Shown piece by piece: positions 54,127 through 62,408 of a DNA stretch of 64,000 nucleotides. Below the pieces are notes generated by a model. That model saw only the letters and a program-made list of their open reading frames with translations. It was not told the DNA's origin and made no database searches. This stretch comes from Ruminococcus flavefaciens (GTDB lineage Bacteria; Bacillota; Clostridia; Oscillospirales; Ruminococcaceae), in the NCBI GenBank assembly GCA_002310115.1, contig DBYI01000083.1:60205-124204 (forward strand), written 5' to 3'. Within the stretch, counting starts at the first letter, position 1. Each line of letters begins with the position of its first letter. A program made the position numbers and the translations under genes.

Positions 54127-54159
54127 AGCCCCGTACCACTAATTCAGTGATACGGGGCT
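54127..54159 (+). terminator. Terminator of the kinase-gene fragment
   Basis: AGCCCCGTA / TACGGGGCT with inner CACT / AGTG. Homologous to the hairpins at 60200 and 61806, each ending in ACTCATTT. The following stretch 54160-54299 holds only a direct repeat AAGTATCTTCCTT (two copies) and no gene I can support. Confidence 0.8.
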
Positions 54160-54299
54160 ACTCATTTCTATTCAAATACTACTTGCCTTTCATCAGAAAT
54201 ATTCTCAACCTGCCGCTGTTTCATCCTCTGCCAGTAGAAGAAAAAGTATCTTCCTTATTATGAAGTATCTTCCTTTTTTTGATCATTTTTCAAAAACCC

Positions 54300-54328
54300 T
54301 TGACAAACTGTAACGCAATTGCTATAAT
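54300..54328 (+). promoter_or_regulatory. Promoter of the GntR-ABC operon
   Basis: Consensus TTGACA, 17 bases, TATAAT. Confidence 0.85.
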
Positions 54329-54352
54329 TGTATACATAGAGGTTATACAATT
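54326..54352. promoter_or_regulatory. Operator for the GntR/YtrA repressor
   Basis: AATTGTATA, 9 bases, TATACAATT. The palindrome begins in the -10 and covers the start site, the expected place for self-repression by the YtrA-like protein encoded just downstream. Confidence 0.7.
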
Positions 54353-54415
54353 TAGACTTTCATAGCAGTTGCAAATGTTGTGAAAGCCTTAACCCCAAAG
54401 GAGTGTACACCAATT

Positions 54416-54790
54416 ATGAATATAAACATCAGCAACTCATCAGGTGAACCTATCTATTTGCAGATAGCTAACCAGATAAAGACTATGATACTGGAGGGAA
54501 AGCTAAAAGAAGGCGAAGCTCTGCCATCTATGCGTATTTTGGCGACAGAACTCCGTATCAGCTTTATGACAACGAAACGCGCCTACGAAGAGCTTGAACG
54601 TGACGGCTTTATTGAAAGCTACACAGGCAAAGGCTCATTCGTCAAGGCACAGAATTTAGAGCTCTATCGTGAAGAGCAGATCAAGCGTATCGAAGCCCTG
54701 CTTATGGAAGCAAGTGATACTGCTCAAAAGGCAGGCATCACGATGGAAGAGCTTCACGAATTGCTTGACCTTGTAAACGGAGGGGAATAA
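54416..54790 (+). CDS. GntR-family (YtrA subfamily) repressor
   Basis: 124 residues. Winged-helix DNA-binding domain (about 10-78) with GEPIYLQIANQIKTMIL, LPSMRILATELRISFMTTKRAY and GKGSFV, then a short helical tail for dimerisation, the YtrA type. The family controls ABC exporters and responds to envelope stress or antibiotics. AAAGGAG lies 11-12 bases before ATG 54416, slightly long; in-frame 54380 has no site. It is followed after one base by the ABC ATPase. Confidence 0.9.
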   Translation: MNINISNSSGEPIYLQIANQIKTMILEGKLKEGEALPSMRILATELRISFMTTKRAYEELERDGFIESYTGKGSFVKAQNLELYREEQIKRIEALLMEASDTAQKAGITMEELHELLDLVNGGE

Positions 54791-54791
54791 C

Positions 54792-55670
54792 ATGAACGAT
54801 TACGAAAATGCCATTGAGATCAAGGGCGTTACCAAGAAATATGACGGCTTTACGCTGGATAACATCAGCTTTGATGTGCCGAAGGGTTGTATCATGGGTT
54901 TTATCGGACAGAACGGTGCAGGCAAGACCACAACTATCCGCAGTCTGCTGCATATTACGGACATCAACAGCGGCGAGATACGCTTGCTCGGTCTTGACCA
55001 TATAAAGGACGAAACAGCGATAAAAAAGCGCATAGCGGTAGTCTTTGACGAGCTGCCGTTCCATGATGTTTTCAATGCTAAGGATATGGCAAAGATATTT
55101 GAGGGTATGTACCCTGAATGGGATAACTCTGCCTATATGAAGTACATCGAGCGTTTCCAGCTTCCTATGAAAAAGAAGATAGGACAGTTCTCAAAGGGTA
55201 TGAAAATGAAATTGCAGATAGCATGTGCGCTGTCGCATAATGCCGAGCTGCTTGTCATGGACGAAGCAACAACAGGTCTTGACCCCGTTGTGCGTGACGA
55301 GATACTACACATCTTCATGGAGTATCTGCAAAACGACAAGCGCTCTATCCTGATGTCCTCACATATCACCTCAGACCTTGAAAAGATAGCAGATATGGTG
55401 ACTTTCATCGACAAGGGAAAGATCCTACTGACGAGCTATAAGGACGAAGTGATTGAGAAGCACGGTATTATCAAATGCAGTAAGGACAAGCTGAAAGAAA
55501 TTGACAATGAGGATATCGTCAGCATACGCACCAATAATTTCGGTGCGGAGGTCATGGTGAATGACCGCGAGAACGCGGGGTATAAGTACCGCGACTGCGT
55601 GATAGACCCTGCAAGCCTTGATGATATCATGCTATATTATGTTCACCGTGACGCAAAGGAGTGGTCATAA
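54792..55670 (+). CDS. ABC transporter ATP-binding protein
   Basis: 292 residues. Walker A GQNGAGKTTTIR near residue 38, signature QFSKGMKMKLQIA, Walker B LLVMDEATTGLDP, and the switch His in MSSHITSDLEKIA; the C-terminal 70 residues form the extra domain usual in exporters of the CcmA/YtrB type. GGAGGGGAATAAC precedes ATG. It works with the two membrane proteins downstream. Confidence 0.92.
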   Translation: MNDYENAIEIKGVTKKYDGFTLDNISFDVPKGCIMGFIGQNGAGKTTTIRSLLHITDINSGEIRLLGLDHIKDETAIKKRIAVVFDELPFHDVFNAKDMAKIFEGMYPEWDNSAYMKYIERFQLPMKKKIGQFSKGMKMKLQIACALSHNAELLVMDEATTGLDPVVRDEILHIFMEYLQNDKRSILMSSHITSDLEKIADMVTFIDKGKILLTSYKDEVIEKHGIIKCSKDKLKEIDNEDIVSIRTNNFGAEVMVNDRENAGYKYRDCVIDPASLDDIMLYYVHRDAKEWS

Positions 55671-56446
55671 TGAAACTTTACAAATCGCTTATATATCGTG
55701 AATTAAAGCTGACTCGTAAGCGCTGTATCCTTATGCTGATACTGTTTCTTCTGCTGTCGCTGCTGATGCTGCTGCCAATAGTGATCGGTGGACTATCAGG
55801 AGCTTCGGAAATGGACGAGGATCTGCTTAGTATAGTTTGGCTTGCTTCTGGTGTTGTCGCACTGACAGGCGGTTTCTTGGCTGGCACAAACAACGGCTTG
55901 CAGAAAGCGGATATCAATTCGGGGTGGAAGCGGTATTCCTTTATCCTCCCGCCAACTGCGAAACAGCAAGCATTGTCCGATTTGCTGACAAAGCTATGCT
56001 ATATCCTGTTCTTCGGACTGTTATCAGCGGCTTTTTTAATGGTATGCAACATCGTATCGGGTATCAACATTGCAGTAGAGGGAATTGATCCTATCTGCCG
56101 GATGCTGAATATTTATCTTGGAGCTGTCTGTGCGGTGATGCTTGTCGATATTGCATACATCTATATCATTATGTTTGCAAACGATAAAAAACAGTTGAAA
56201 CTGATAAGCGTAATTGCTTTTGTAGGTGCAGGAGCTGTGTTTAAAGTTTTTGGCTTGTTTCCTGGAATGAATAAAACTGAGAAGCCTGTTGAGAACGGTA
56301 CTATGATCTCGGAAGAAGCGGTAAACAAATTTGAAGCTTTTTTGTGTTCTTGGAAAACATCGCTTTGCATATTAGCCGTATTTGTTGTTTTATGTGTATT
56401 ATTCTTCCTTGCGATGTGGAGGTCGCATGAAAGGAGAGAGTCGTAA
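55670..56446 (+). CDS. ABC-2 type permease
   Basis: 258 residues with six hydrophobic segments; the N-terminus (LYKSLIYRELKLTRKRC) leads to the first helix. It overlaps the ATPase stop by one base (TAATG), so the two are coupled. Likely one membrane half of the exporter. Confidence 0.8.
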   Translation: MKLYKSLIYRELKLTRKRCILMLILFLLLSLLMLLPIVIGGLSGASEMDEDLLSIVWLASGVVALTGGFLAGTNNGLQKADINSGWKRYSFILPPTAKQQALSDLLTKLCYILFFGLLSAAFLMVCNIVSGINIAVEGIDPICRMLNIYLGAVCAVMLVDIAYIYIIMFANDKKQLKLISVIAFVGAGAVFKVFGLFPGMNKTEKPVENGTMISEEAVNKFEAFLCSWKTSLCILAVFVVLCVLFFLAMWRSHERRES

Positions 56447-57150
56447 TGACAGGACTTGTTTACAAGGAATGGAAGCAAAACCGCTGGTTTATTCTCTCTA
56501 TGATACCTTGCGGCTTCGCCCCGCTTCTTGCGCTTCTGCTTTTGCGTGAACAGATAACAAGCGCGGATAATATCGCACTTCGTATCGGTGGACTTATCGC
56601 CGGCTTCCTTGCAGCAGGGGCTTTGCAGCTGCTGGTACTGCGCGGTGATGACCACAAGCTGTGGGGGTACTGGATAACCGCAACTGCTGATGGCTACAAA
56701 GGATTTCTTCGTGTAAAATATGAGATGATATTCGGAATGATAGTATTGTTTCTGTTTTCACTGCAATTTGTGGATATGGGCTATTGTGCGGTCGCCGCTG
56801 ATATGAAATCAAAAGATATCGGTTCAATAAGCAGTATCGCTCTTCTGCTCGGTTTTACGCAGATACTCTTTCGTGCGATAGACATTCCGTTCACCTATCG
56901 CTTCGGAAGTAAAAAAGGCAGCATCATCAAACTGATCTGTATGGTCACGCTTGCAATTATTCTTGGTGCGGTGCTTATTTTCAGCACAGAACACATAGAT
57001 CATATAATAGATACCGCAAAAGATCTGTTCAGGGAAAACAGCTCACTGATACTGTCGGTAGGTCTTGTCTTGTGCCTTGCGTTGTACTATCTCTCCTACC
57101 GCATCACTTGCAGGCTGTATCTGAAAGGGGTGGAGCAGTATGACAGCTAA
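56446..57150 (+). CDS. Second membrane subunit of the ABC exporter
   Basis: 234 residues, about six helices, basic N-terminus (VYKEWKQNRW) as in ABC-2 permeases. It starts on the last base of the previous stop and overlaps the CPBP gene by 11 bases. Family level only. Confidence 0.75.
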   Translation: MTGLVYKEWKQNRWFILSMIPCGFAPLLALLLLREQITSADNIALRIGGLIAGFLAAGALQLLVLRGDDHKLWGYWITATADGYKGFLRVKYEMIFGMIVLFLFSLQFVDMGYCAVAADMKSKDIGSISSIALLLGFTQILFRAIDIPFTYRFGSKKGSIIKLICMVTLAIILGAVLIFSTEHIDHIIDTAKDLFRENSSLILSVGLVLCLALYYLSYRITCRLYLKGVEQYDS

Positions 57151-57994
57151 AAAAGAAAACGCAAAGCGGCTCGGTATTTTTCTTCTGATCGTTTCCTTGT
57201 TTGTTTTGCTTTACTTCGTTTTTATTAAGCCGATGAACGAATCGAACACGGTATTTTTCATCATATATTATTGCCTGTTCTCATTTTCTCCTGCGATAGC
57301 AAGCCTTATCACAAGGGCAGTCACAAAAGAAGGCTTCCGTGATATGAAGCTGCATCTGAATCTCAGTGGAAATCTCAAATGGTATCTGCTGGCATTCGGA
57401 CTTCCACTGATATTCTTCTCAGTGCGAATCCTACTCCCAGTTATCATAAGCGGACACAGTAGCTGGCTCAGAGGCTTCACGTTTCAGAAAGTACTGGCAA
57501 CCGTGTTCATGCTTGCTTCATTGACAGCCGTGCAGTCCATAGGGCTTCTCGGTGAAGAGCTTGGCTGGCGTGGGTATATGAATCAGAAAATGGAGCCATT
57601 GTTCGGAACATTCGTCACCTGCCTTATTGGCGGTATAGTGTGGAGTCTATGGCATCTTCCAATGGATATGGCAGGCTGGCTTGACGGTGAATGTACACTT
57701 TCATATTCGCTGATGATGTGCGGCGGAAGATTGCTGTTGCTAACTTGCTTCGGCACATTCCTGATGTGGCTGACGAAAAAGACAGACAGCGTATTTCCAG
57801 CGGTTGTGGCTCATTTCATGTTTAATCAGAGTCAAGGTGCTTGGGGTGAACTCCTCGCGCAGGGCAATATCCCCGAAAACGCTGATCTTGGAATGATTTC
57901 AAGTGTATTTGAATATGCTACAATGATTTTGCTCGTGGTCGTTTTTATTGGTCTGCTTTTGCGTGAAAAGAAGAAATCTCCCAAAACTGCATAA
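57140..57994 (+). CDS. CPBP-family intramembrane metalloprotease
   Basis: 284 residues, about eight helices. CPBP motifs: EELGWRGYM (Glu-Glu and Arg) near residue 140, a HLPMD motif near 172, and AHFMFNQ near 226 with His and Asn. Members process prenylated or other membrane peptides and often confer immunity to self-made bacteriocins or help export. Last gene of the GntR-ABC operon. Confidence 0.9.
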   Translation: MTAKKENAKRLGIFLLIVSLFVLLYFVFIKPMNESNTVFFIIYYCLFSFSPAIASLITRAVTKEGFRDMKLHLNLSGNLKWYLLAFGLPLIFFSVRILLPVIISGHSSWLRGFTFQKVLATVFMLASLTAVQSIGLLGEELGWRGYMNQKMEPLFGTFVTCLIGGIVWSLWHLPMDMAGWLDGECTLSYSLMMCGGRLLLLTCFGTFLMWLTKKTDSVFPAVVAHFMFNQSQGAWGELLAQGNIPENADLGMISSVFEYATMILLVVVFIGLLLREKKKSPKTA

Positions 57995-57998
57995 AACT

Positions 57999-58031
57999 AA
58001 CGCAGATGACTATGTAAGCCATCTGCGTTTA
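57999..58031 (+). terminator. Terminator of the GntR-ABC-CPBP operon
   Basis: AACGCAGATG / CATCTGCGTT stem with an 11-base loop followed by TTAATT. Confidence 0.75.
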
Positions 58032-58052
58032 ATTACGTGGATAGTTTGCAAT

Positions 58053-59515
58053 TCACTTCTCAATAATAACCGATGTCCCGGACTTAAACCGGAACTCGAT
58101 AAAAACATCGCATATTTTCACATCTTTCAGCAGCTTCCTCACCAGCGTCCCATCAAACTTCGTGATGGTGCGCGGCTGGGAATTAATGAAGTTGCAAAGC
58201 GCCTGTATACGGTCCCGGTGCTCAGCTTTGGCAGCTTCGTCCATATTAGTCTGCTCCTGCTGTTCACGCAGCAGAAGAATTTCTTCCACAAGGTCATCAT
58301 AGTTCTGTCTGCTCTCCGTTCAGTCTATCAGCTCCTGCTGCAACTGATTCATTCTTGCTGTAATGGCTTCTGCCGACTGCGGATTACAAAGATTTATGGC
58401 TGTTTTCAGGTTTTCCTTTAGGTGGGACAAATATCCGTCGCTATTCTCGATCATCTCATTTAGCGCATCAACAAACGCCTGCTGCAATAATTCTTCGTGA
58501 ATGGTTCGGGAATTGCAGACAGTTTTATCCTCCATTCGGGTTTTGCACCGCCATACTATCGACTTCTTTCCGTGGTTATACCAGTGGATTCTCCGGTACT
58601 GTGCTCCGCAGCACTCGCAGGTAATTATCTGAGAAAAAGGATTGTTAGCGCTGAAGCCTCTGCGAATGCCGTTCTTATCACGTTCTGACGATCGACGTGC
58701 CATTTCTTCCTACACCTTCATGTATATCTCTTTCGGAATAATTGCTTCATGGTCGTCCTCGATGTAGTATTGCGGCAGAACACCGTTATTCTTTCCCCTT
58801 TTCTTGTTCAGGAAATCTATGGTATAGGTCTTTTGCAGGAGCGCATCTCCCATATACTTCTCGTTCTCCAATATTTTTCGGACGGTGCTATCATGCCACC
58901 TTGGATTGCCTCTTGAAGTCAGAATACCGTCTCGCTCCAATCCTCGTGCTATCTTTTGGCAGCTGAAGCCTTCAAGGTACTCCCGAAAAATACGTTTAAT
59001 TATCTCTGTTTCTGCAGGATTAATGATCAGATGACCTTCCTCGTCCTTATCATAGCCGAGGAAGTGTTTTGCATTTACCATGACTTTCTCCTGCTGGAAG
59101 CGGTACTGGATACCCATTTTCGTATTCTTGCTGAGCGACTCCGATTCCTGCTGCGCGAGTGACGCCATAATGGTTATCAGGACTCCTTCTCGAAGAAAAC
59201 CGGAATGTTGATCTCCTTCAGCAGACGGATATATTGCAGACAGTCCAAGGTATTTCTGGCAAAGCGGCTTATAGACTTCGTAAATATCATATCTATTTTC
59301 CCCAGCTTGCAGTCTTCGATCATAGCATTGAACTGCTCTCTCTTTTTGGTATTGGTAGCGCTGATGCCTTCATCAGCATACACACCGACGAACTCCCACT
59401 CCGGATTCGTCTTGATAAATTCCTCATAATGCTGAATCTTCGCCTCGTAGCTGGATGCCTGTTCCTCATTGTCCGTTGACACACGGCAGTACGCCGCCAC
59501 CCGCAGGCGCTTCAC
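58053..59515 (-). pseudogene. Decayed large serine recombinase
   Basis: Four pieces in order make one site-specific recombinase. The N-terminal resolvase domain has the catalytic Ser (YCRVSTDN) and [12 protein letters not shown]. It ends in a frameshift with a deletion near 59177, where FFEKE should lead into [14 protein letters not shown]. The second piece is the recombinase domain, stopped by a TAG at 58710. The third has the zinc ribbon (CECCG, CKTR) and ends at TGA 58320. The fourth is the C-terminal coil. Both stops are in frame with the next piece. Start GTG 59515 lies in GGAGGTG. Likely brought a transposon of the Tn-type large-resolvase group. Confidence 0.85.
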
Positions 59516-59530
59516 CTCCTCCGTGAGGGC

Positions 59531-59562
59531 ATGAAAAAAGCACCTGTCGGAGCAAGTGCTTT
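59531..59562 (-). terminator. Terminator of the GNAT gene
   Basis: AAAGCAC / GTGCTTT stem followed by TTTTTT on the minus strand. Confidence 0.75.
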
Positions 59563-59583
59563 GTGGGTATTCATTTCCAAGTA

Positions 59584-60066
59584 TTACAATTCAATATAGT
59601 ACGGACATATATTCTCGTAATGCCCATCCTTCATTCTAAATCCCTTCGGGATAACTCCTAATTGCTTAAACCCTATACGTTCATAAAGATGTCTTGCATG
59701 AATATTGGTTTCCACTACGGCATTAAACTGTAAGACCAGAAAGCCTAATTCTTTTGCTTTTTGAATACAGTCCTTGACGAGCTTTTCTCCAATATGCTGC
59801 CCACGGCAAATGGATGAAACCGCATAACTTGCATTACAAATATGACCGCAACGACCGACATTATTCGGATGAAGGATATAGAGTCCAACGATAGAATCAT
59901 CTTCATCGACTGCTACACCACAGTAGCTTTGAGAAGCAAAGAACTGGCTTCCGGTATTATCGTCTAACAGATTCTCTTGCGGGAATGCAATACCTTCATC
60001 AACTATTTCATTCCAAATAGCAATCATCTGTTCAATATCATTTTTACTATACGCTCTAATTTGCAT
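59584..60066 (-). CDS. GNAT-family N-acetyltransferase
   Basis: 160 residues. Typical core: [26 protein letters not shown] for the central strands, [12 protein letters not shown] as the acetyl-CoA loop, and [13 protein letters not shown]. Resembles the phosphinothricin or ribosomal-protein acetyltransferase side of GNAT. ATG 60066 follows GGAGAG by seven bases; the codon at 60081 lies before that site. Single gene with its own promoter, likely cargo of the accessory region. Confidence 0.85.
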   Translation of the reverse strand: MQIRAYSKNDIEQMIAIWNEIVDEGIAFPQENLLDDNTGSQFFASQSYCGVAVDEDDSIVGLYILHPNNVGRCGHICNASYAVSSICRGQHIGEKLVKDCIQKAKELGFLVLQFNAVVETNIHARHLYERIGFKQLGVIPKGFRMKDGHYENICPYYIEL

Positions 60067-60127
60067 TATAATACTCTCCATAATCGGTCATAATACAGCG
60101 TGGAGGAAAGCTATCCTCTTATCACTC

Positions 60128-60156
60128 ATTATAGCACATAAGAGAGAAAAAGTCAA
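60128..60156 (-). promoter_or_regulatory. Promoter of the GNAT gene
   Basis: Minus strand: TTGACT, 17 bases, TATAAT. Confidence 0.75.
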
Positions 60157-60199
60157 TCAGAAGGAATCGAAGCTACTAAGTCGATGAAGAATATAAAAT

Positions 60200-60245
60200 C
60201 CCCCACCACTGAACCAAAGCTTAGTGATACGGGTTACTCATTTAA
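60200..60245 (+). repeat. Relic of a third kinase-type terminator
   Basis: CCCCACCACT, 12 bases, AGTGATACGGG then TTACTCATTT. It matches the terminators at 54127 and 61806 in base order and in the ACTCATTT tail, but the stem is damaged. It suggests that another kinase-gene copy once ended here. Confidence 0.65.
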
Positions 60246-60274
60246 GCCTCCCTGCTTTTTCTCCATCAAAACTC

Positions 60275-60303
60275 TTGATATACCGCAGAAAGTATGCTAT
60301 AAT
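60275..60303 (+). promoter_or_regulatory. Promoter of the HipA-like gene
   Basis: TTGATA, 17 bases, TATAAT, 36 bases before the start codon. Confidence 0.75.
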
Positions 60304-60339
60304 ATAAAGGATTATAGAACTAAGGAGGGCTGTCAGATC

Positions 60340-61803
60340 ATGTATTTCTTAATGAATAAGAACAATGTTGTTGCAACATTTGAAAAAAAGCCCGCCACTG
60401 CTTTCTCTGATGAAGTCCTGTTTATCGAGGTTGAACGTATTGGAAAACTACCATATGGCTTCGATGACATCAACACATGGCTCGACAGCCGCAAATCCTC
60501 AAAACACAATGCCTACCTACAGAAGATCATGCGTCAGATGGGCTGTGATGATAACGAAGGCTTTATCAGGACAACACACGCAGCAACGATCAATGACACG
60601 TTCTGGATAAAATCAGACAATGAAAGCCTGACATGGGAACAGGTATCGCTTTACAGCAACCAGTTCACTGAGACGATCTCCCGTCTTGCTTTTGAAGGCG
60701 TTGGTCTGTATGTTGCTGATTTCTCGTCCACATCACCGGAGCTTGCCTGTGAAGGCTCCTTTCGTAAGTGCTTCCGAAAGGAAGATAAGCCCGGCAGCTT
60801 CGGTTCAGATATCTTCATTTACAAGCGTGGTAACGAATACGGACCGGGCTTGGAGCCATACTGTGAAATGCTGGCATCGGAAATCGCTGCCATTATCAGT
60901 CCGGATAATTATGTTCCGTATCACACAGTACTGCTTCATGATAAGCTTGCCGCCAAGTGCAATCTCTTCACTAACGAACAGTACGGTTATGCTTCCTTCT
61001 CAAAGCTAATGAAGGCCAAAGGCTTGCAGGATGTTTTCGATTATTTTGAAAGCATCGGCGCATCACAGGCTTTCCGTGAAATGCTCGTAGTGGATTCTCT
61101 CTGCTTCAATCAGGACCGACACGCTGGAAACTACGGTGTTCTCTTTGACAATGACACCCTTGAGATCAAAGGAATGGCTCCTGTATTCGACCTGAATCTT
61201 TCTATGTTGCCATATGTTTCAATGGCAGACTTCGAAAATATCGCCGACAAGCTGTTTGAATATGCACCAGTTCTTGGTGATGACTTCACCCGTATCGGTC
61301 AGATGGCGATGAATGACTCACTTCGTGACCGTGTCAAGACAATCTGCGATTTCTCCTTTAAATTCAGAGGTGATGATACTTTCACTCCGGAACGTATCAA
61401 TGCTATTGAATCAGTTATCCAAAAGCAGGCAGAAGCGCTTCTCTCCACAGAGGTTCTCCGTACCAGAGATGTTTTCTTCTCCAAGAACGCTATAGAAGAG
61501 GATTATTATCAGGAAGAAGTCAGACAGGCTGTCAAGCGATTCCATATTTTCGCTGATGCCGTAGATAACATGGAACTTGGCGAAAATGTTAACAGAAGCG
61601 AGTGCGTATCATCAGATACCGTTCAGCTCATTTTCGAGATGAACTCCTACGAACTGACTGTTGATTTTCTGAAACGGAAGTTAAAGATAGCTGACGATCG
61701 TCTGAAAGCTGTAGAACCTGATGCATTGCAGAAAGCTGATCCAGCAGTATATGAACTGTATGACAAGCTGAACAGCCAGTTCACAAGTATCAATCAGTAT
61801 TAA
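60340..61803 (+). CDS. HipA-like kinase-domain protein
   Basis: 487 residues. The C-terminal part resembles the HipA kinase fold: catalytic segment NQDRHAGNYGVL near residue 258 and the metal-binding PVFDLN near 283. The N-terminal part (about 1-130) is not the HipA N-domain and is unfamiliar. ATG 60340 follows TAAGGAGGG. There is no HipB-type antitoxin gene beside it; the flanks are a GNAT and a PNPOx-like gene on the other strand. It could phosphorylate a protein target or be a stand-alone regulator. Parts of a second copy lie at 52539 and 54042. Confidence 0.8.
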   Translation: MYFLMNKNNVVATFEKKPATAFSDEVLFIEVERIGKLPYGFDDINTWLDSRKSSKHNAYLQKIMRQMGCDDNEGFIRTTHAATINDTFWIKSDNESLTWEQVSLYSNQFTETISRLAFEGVGLYVADFSSTSPELACEGSFRKCFRKEDKPGSFGSDIFIYKRGNEYGPGLEPYCEMLASEIAAIISPDNYVPYHTVLLHDKLAAKCNLFTNEQYGYASFSKLMKAKGLQDVFDYFESIGASQAFREMLVVDSLCFNQDRHAGNYGVLFDNDTLEIKGMAPVFDLNLSMLPYVSMADFENIADKLFEYAPVLGDDFTRIGQMAMNDSLRDRVKTICDFSFKFRGDDTFTPERINAIESVIQKQAEALLSTEVLRTRDVFFSKNAIEEDYYQEEVRQAVKRFHIFADAVDNMELGENVNRSECVSSDTVQLIFEMNSYELTVDFLKRKLKIADDRLKAVEPDALQKADPAVYELYDKLNSQFTSINQY

Positions 61804-61805
61804 AA

Positions 61806-61846
61806 ATGAGTAACCCCACATCACTTGATGCGGGGTTACTCATTTA
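61806..61846 (+). terminator. Terminator of the HipA-like gene
   Basis: ATGAGTAACCCC / GGGGTTACTCAT stem with inner CATC / GATG. Same design as the other two copies. Confidence 0.85.
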
Positions 61847-61939
61847 TAAAAAGACTTTAGTCAGCTTATGTCCAATAACGCTGTCAACCACGATTTCAAC
61901 GACTTTTATTCCAGTACCGGGATCAAAGTCAGGATTGCT
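61844..61939 (-). pseudogene. C-terminal gene fragment, unidentified
   Basis: An open stretch of 31 codons without a start reads [17 protein letters not shown], then VDSVIGHKLTKVF and stop. It looks like the tail of a real protein, but the parent is not recognised. It begins within the end of the PNPOx-like gene in another frame. Confidence 0.25.
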
Positions 61940-62408
61940 TCACGGGCTTTCTTTTACCTGTTATGCTTTCGACATCCAAAGCATAGACAAGCGTTCTCGG
62001 TATCGCCACTGTGCTGAATGGCATATCCTTTCCGTCATGATAATGCGCCATGAGCAGTTTCAGCGCAGGCAGTTTTTCTTCTTCCGGCAGGATACGGATA
62101 TGGCCTCTGCCGATCACGCTTTCGTATGCCATAGTGCAGTAGCCCTTATCCTCAAAGTATTGCAGCTCACGCTTGCAGTCCATTTCAAATGTCGCTCTGT
62201 TGTCCTTCCGGATAAGCCCAACCTTATAGCCTTCCAACGCACTATGAAAATATAGCGTGATCTTATCTCCGTTCACCGCCATACCGAAATTCAGCGGCAG
62301 AATGTACGGAAAGCCGTCATCATTCAGAGCCAGCCTGCACACATCGCAGTTTTTCATGATCTCTATGATCTCGCTGAGATCGGTCACTTCACGGTCTTTT
62401 CTTCTCAT
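61929..62408 (-). CDS. Pyridoxamine-phosphate-oxidase-like flavin protein (Nim-like)
   Basis: 159 residues of the split-barrel flavin-binding group. It opens [10 protein letters not shown], then [21 protein letters not shown] and [14 protein letters not shown] (FMN-binding region), and a RGHIRILPE strand, as in the 5-nitroimidazole resistance/PNPOx-like family. Its start overlaps the hcp stop by four bases (ATGA), so it is coupled to hcp. Perhaps a redox partner or nitro-compound reductase. Confidence 0.85.
   Translation of the reverse strand: MRRKDREVTDLSEIIEIMKNCDVCRLALNDDGFPYILPLNFGMAVNGDKITLYFHSALEGYKVGLIRKDNRATFEMDCKRELQYFEDKGYCTMAYESVIGRGHIRILPEEEKLPALKLLMAHYHDGKDMPFSTVAIPRTLVYALDVESITGKRKPVKQS

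Noticed and set aside
54160..54299. Minus-strand open stretch ending VENISDERQVVFE
   Set aside because: No start, no ribosome site and no recognisable family; too short to call a gene fragment.
32182..59515. In-frame TGA/TAG in the radical SAM and recombinase genes as possible stop-codon recoding
   Set aside because: Both genes also carry frameshifts, and all core genes end normally at the same stop codons, so decay explains them better.
60340..61803. HipBA-type toxin-antitoxin pair
   Set aside because: No helix-turn-helix antitoxin gene lies upstream or downstream; only the kinase-like gene is present.
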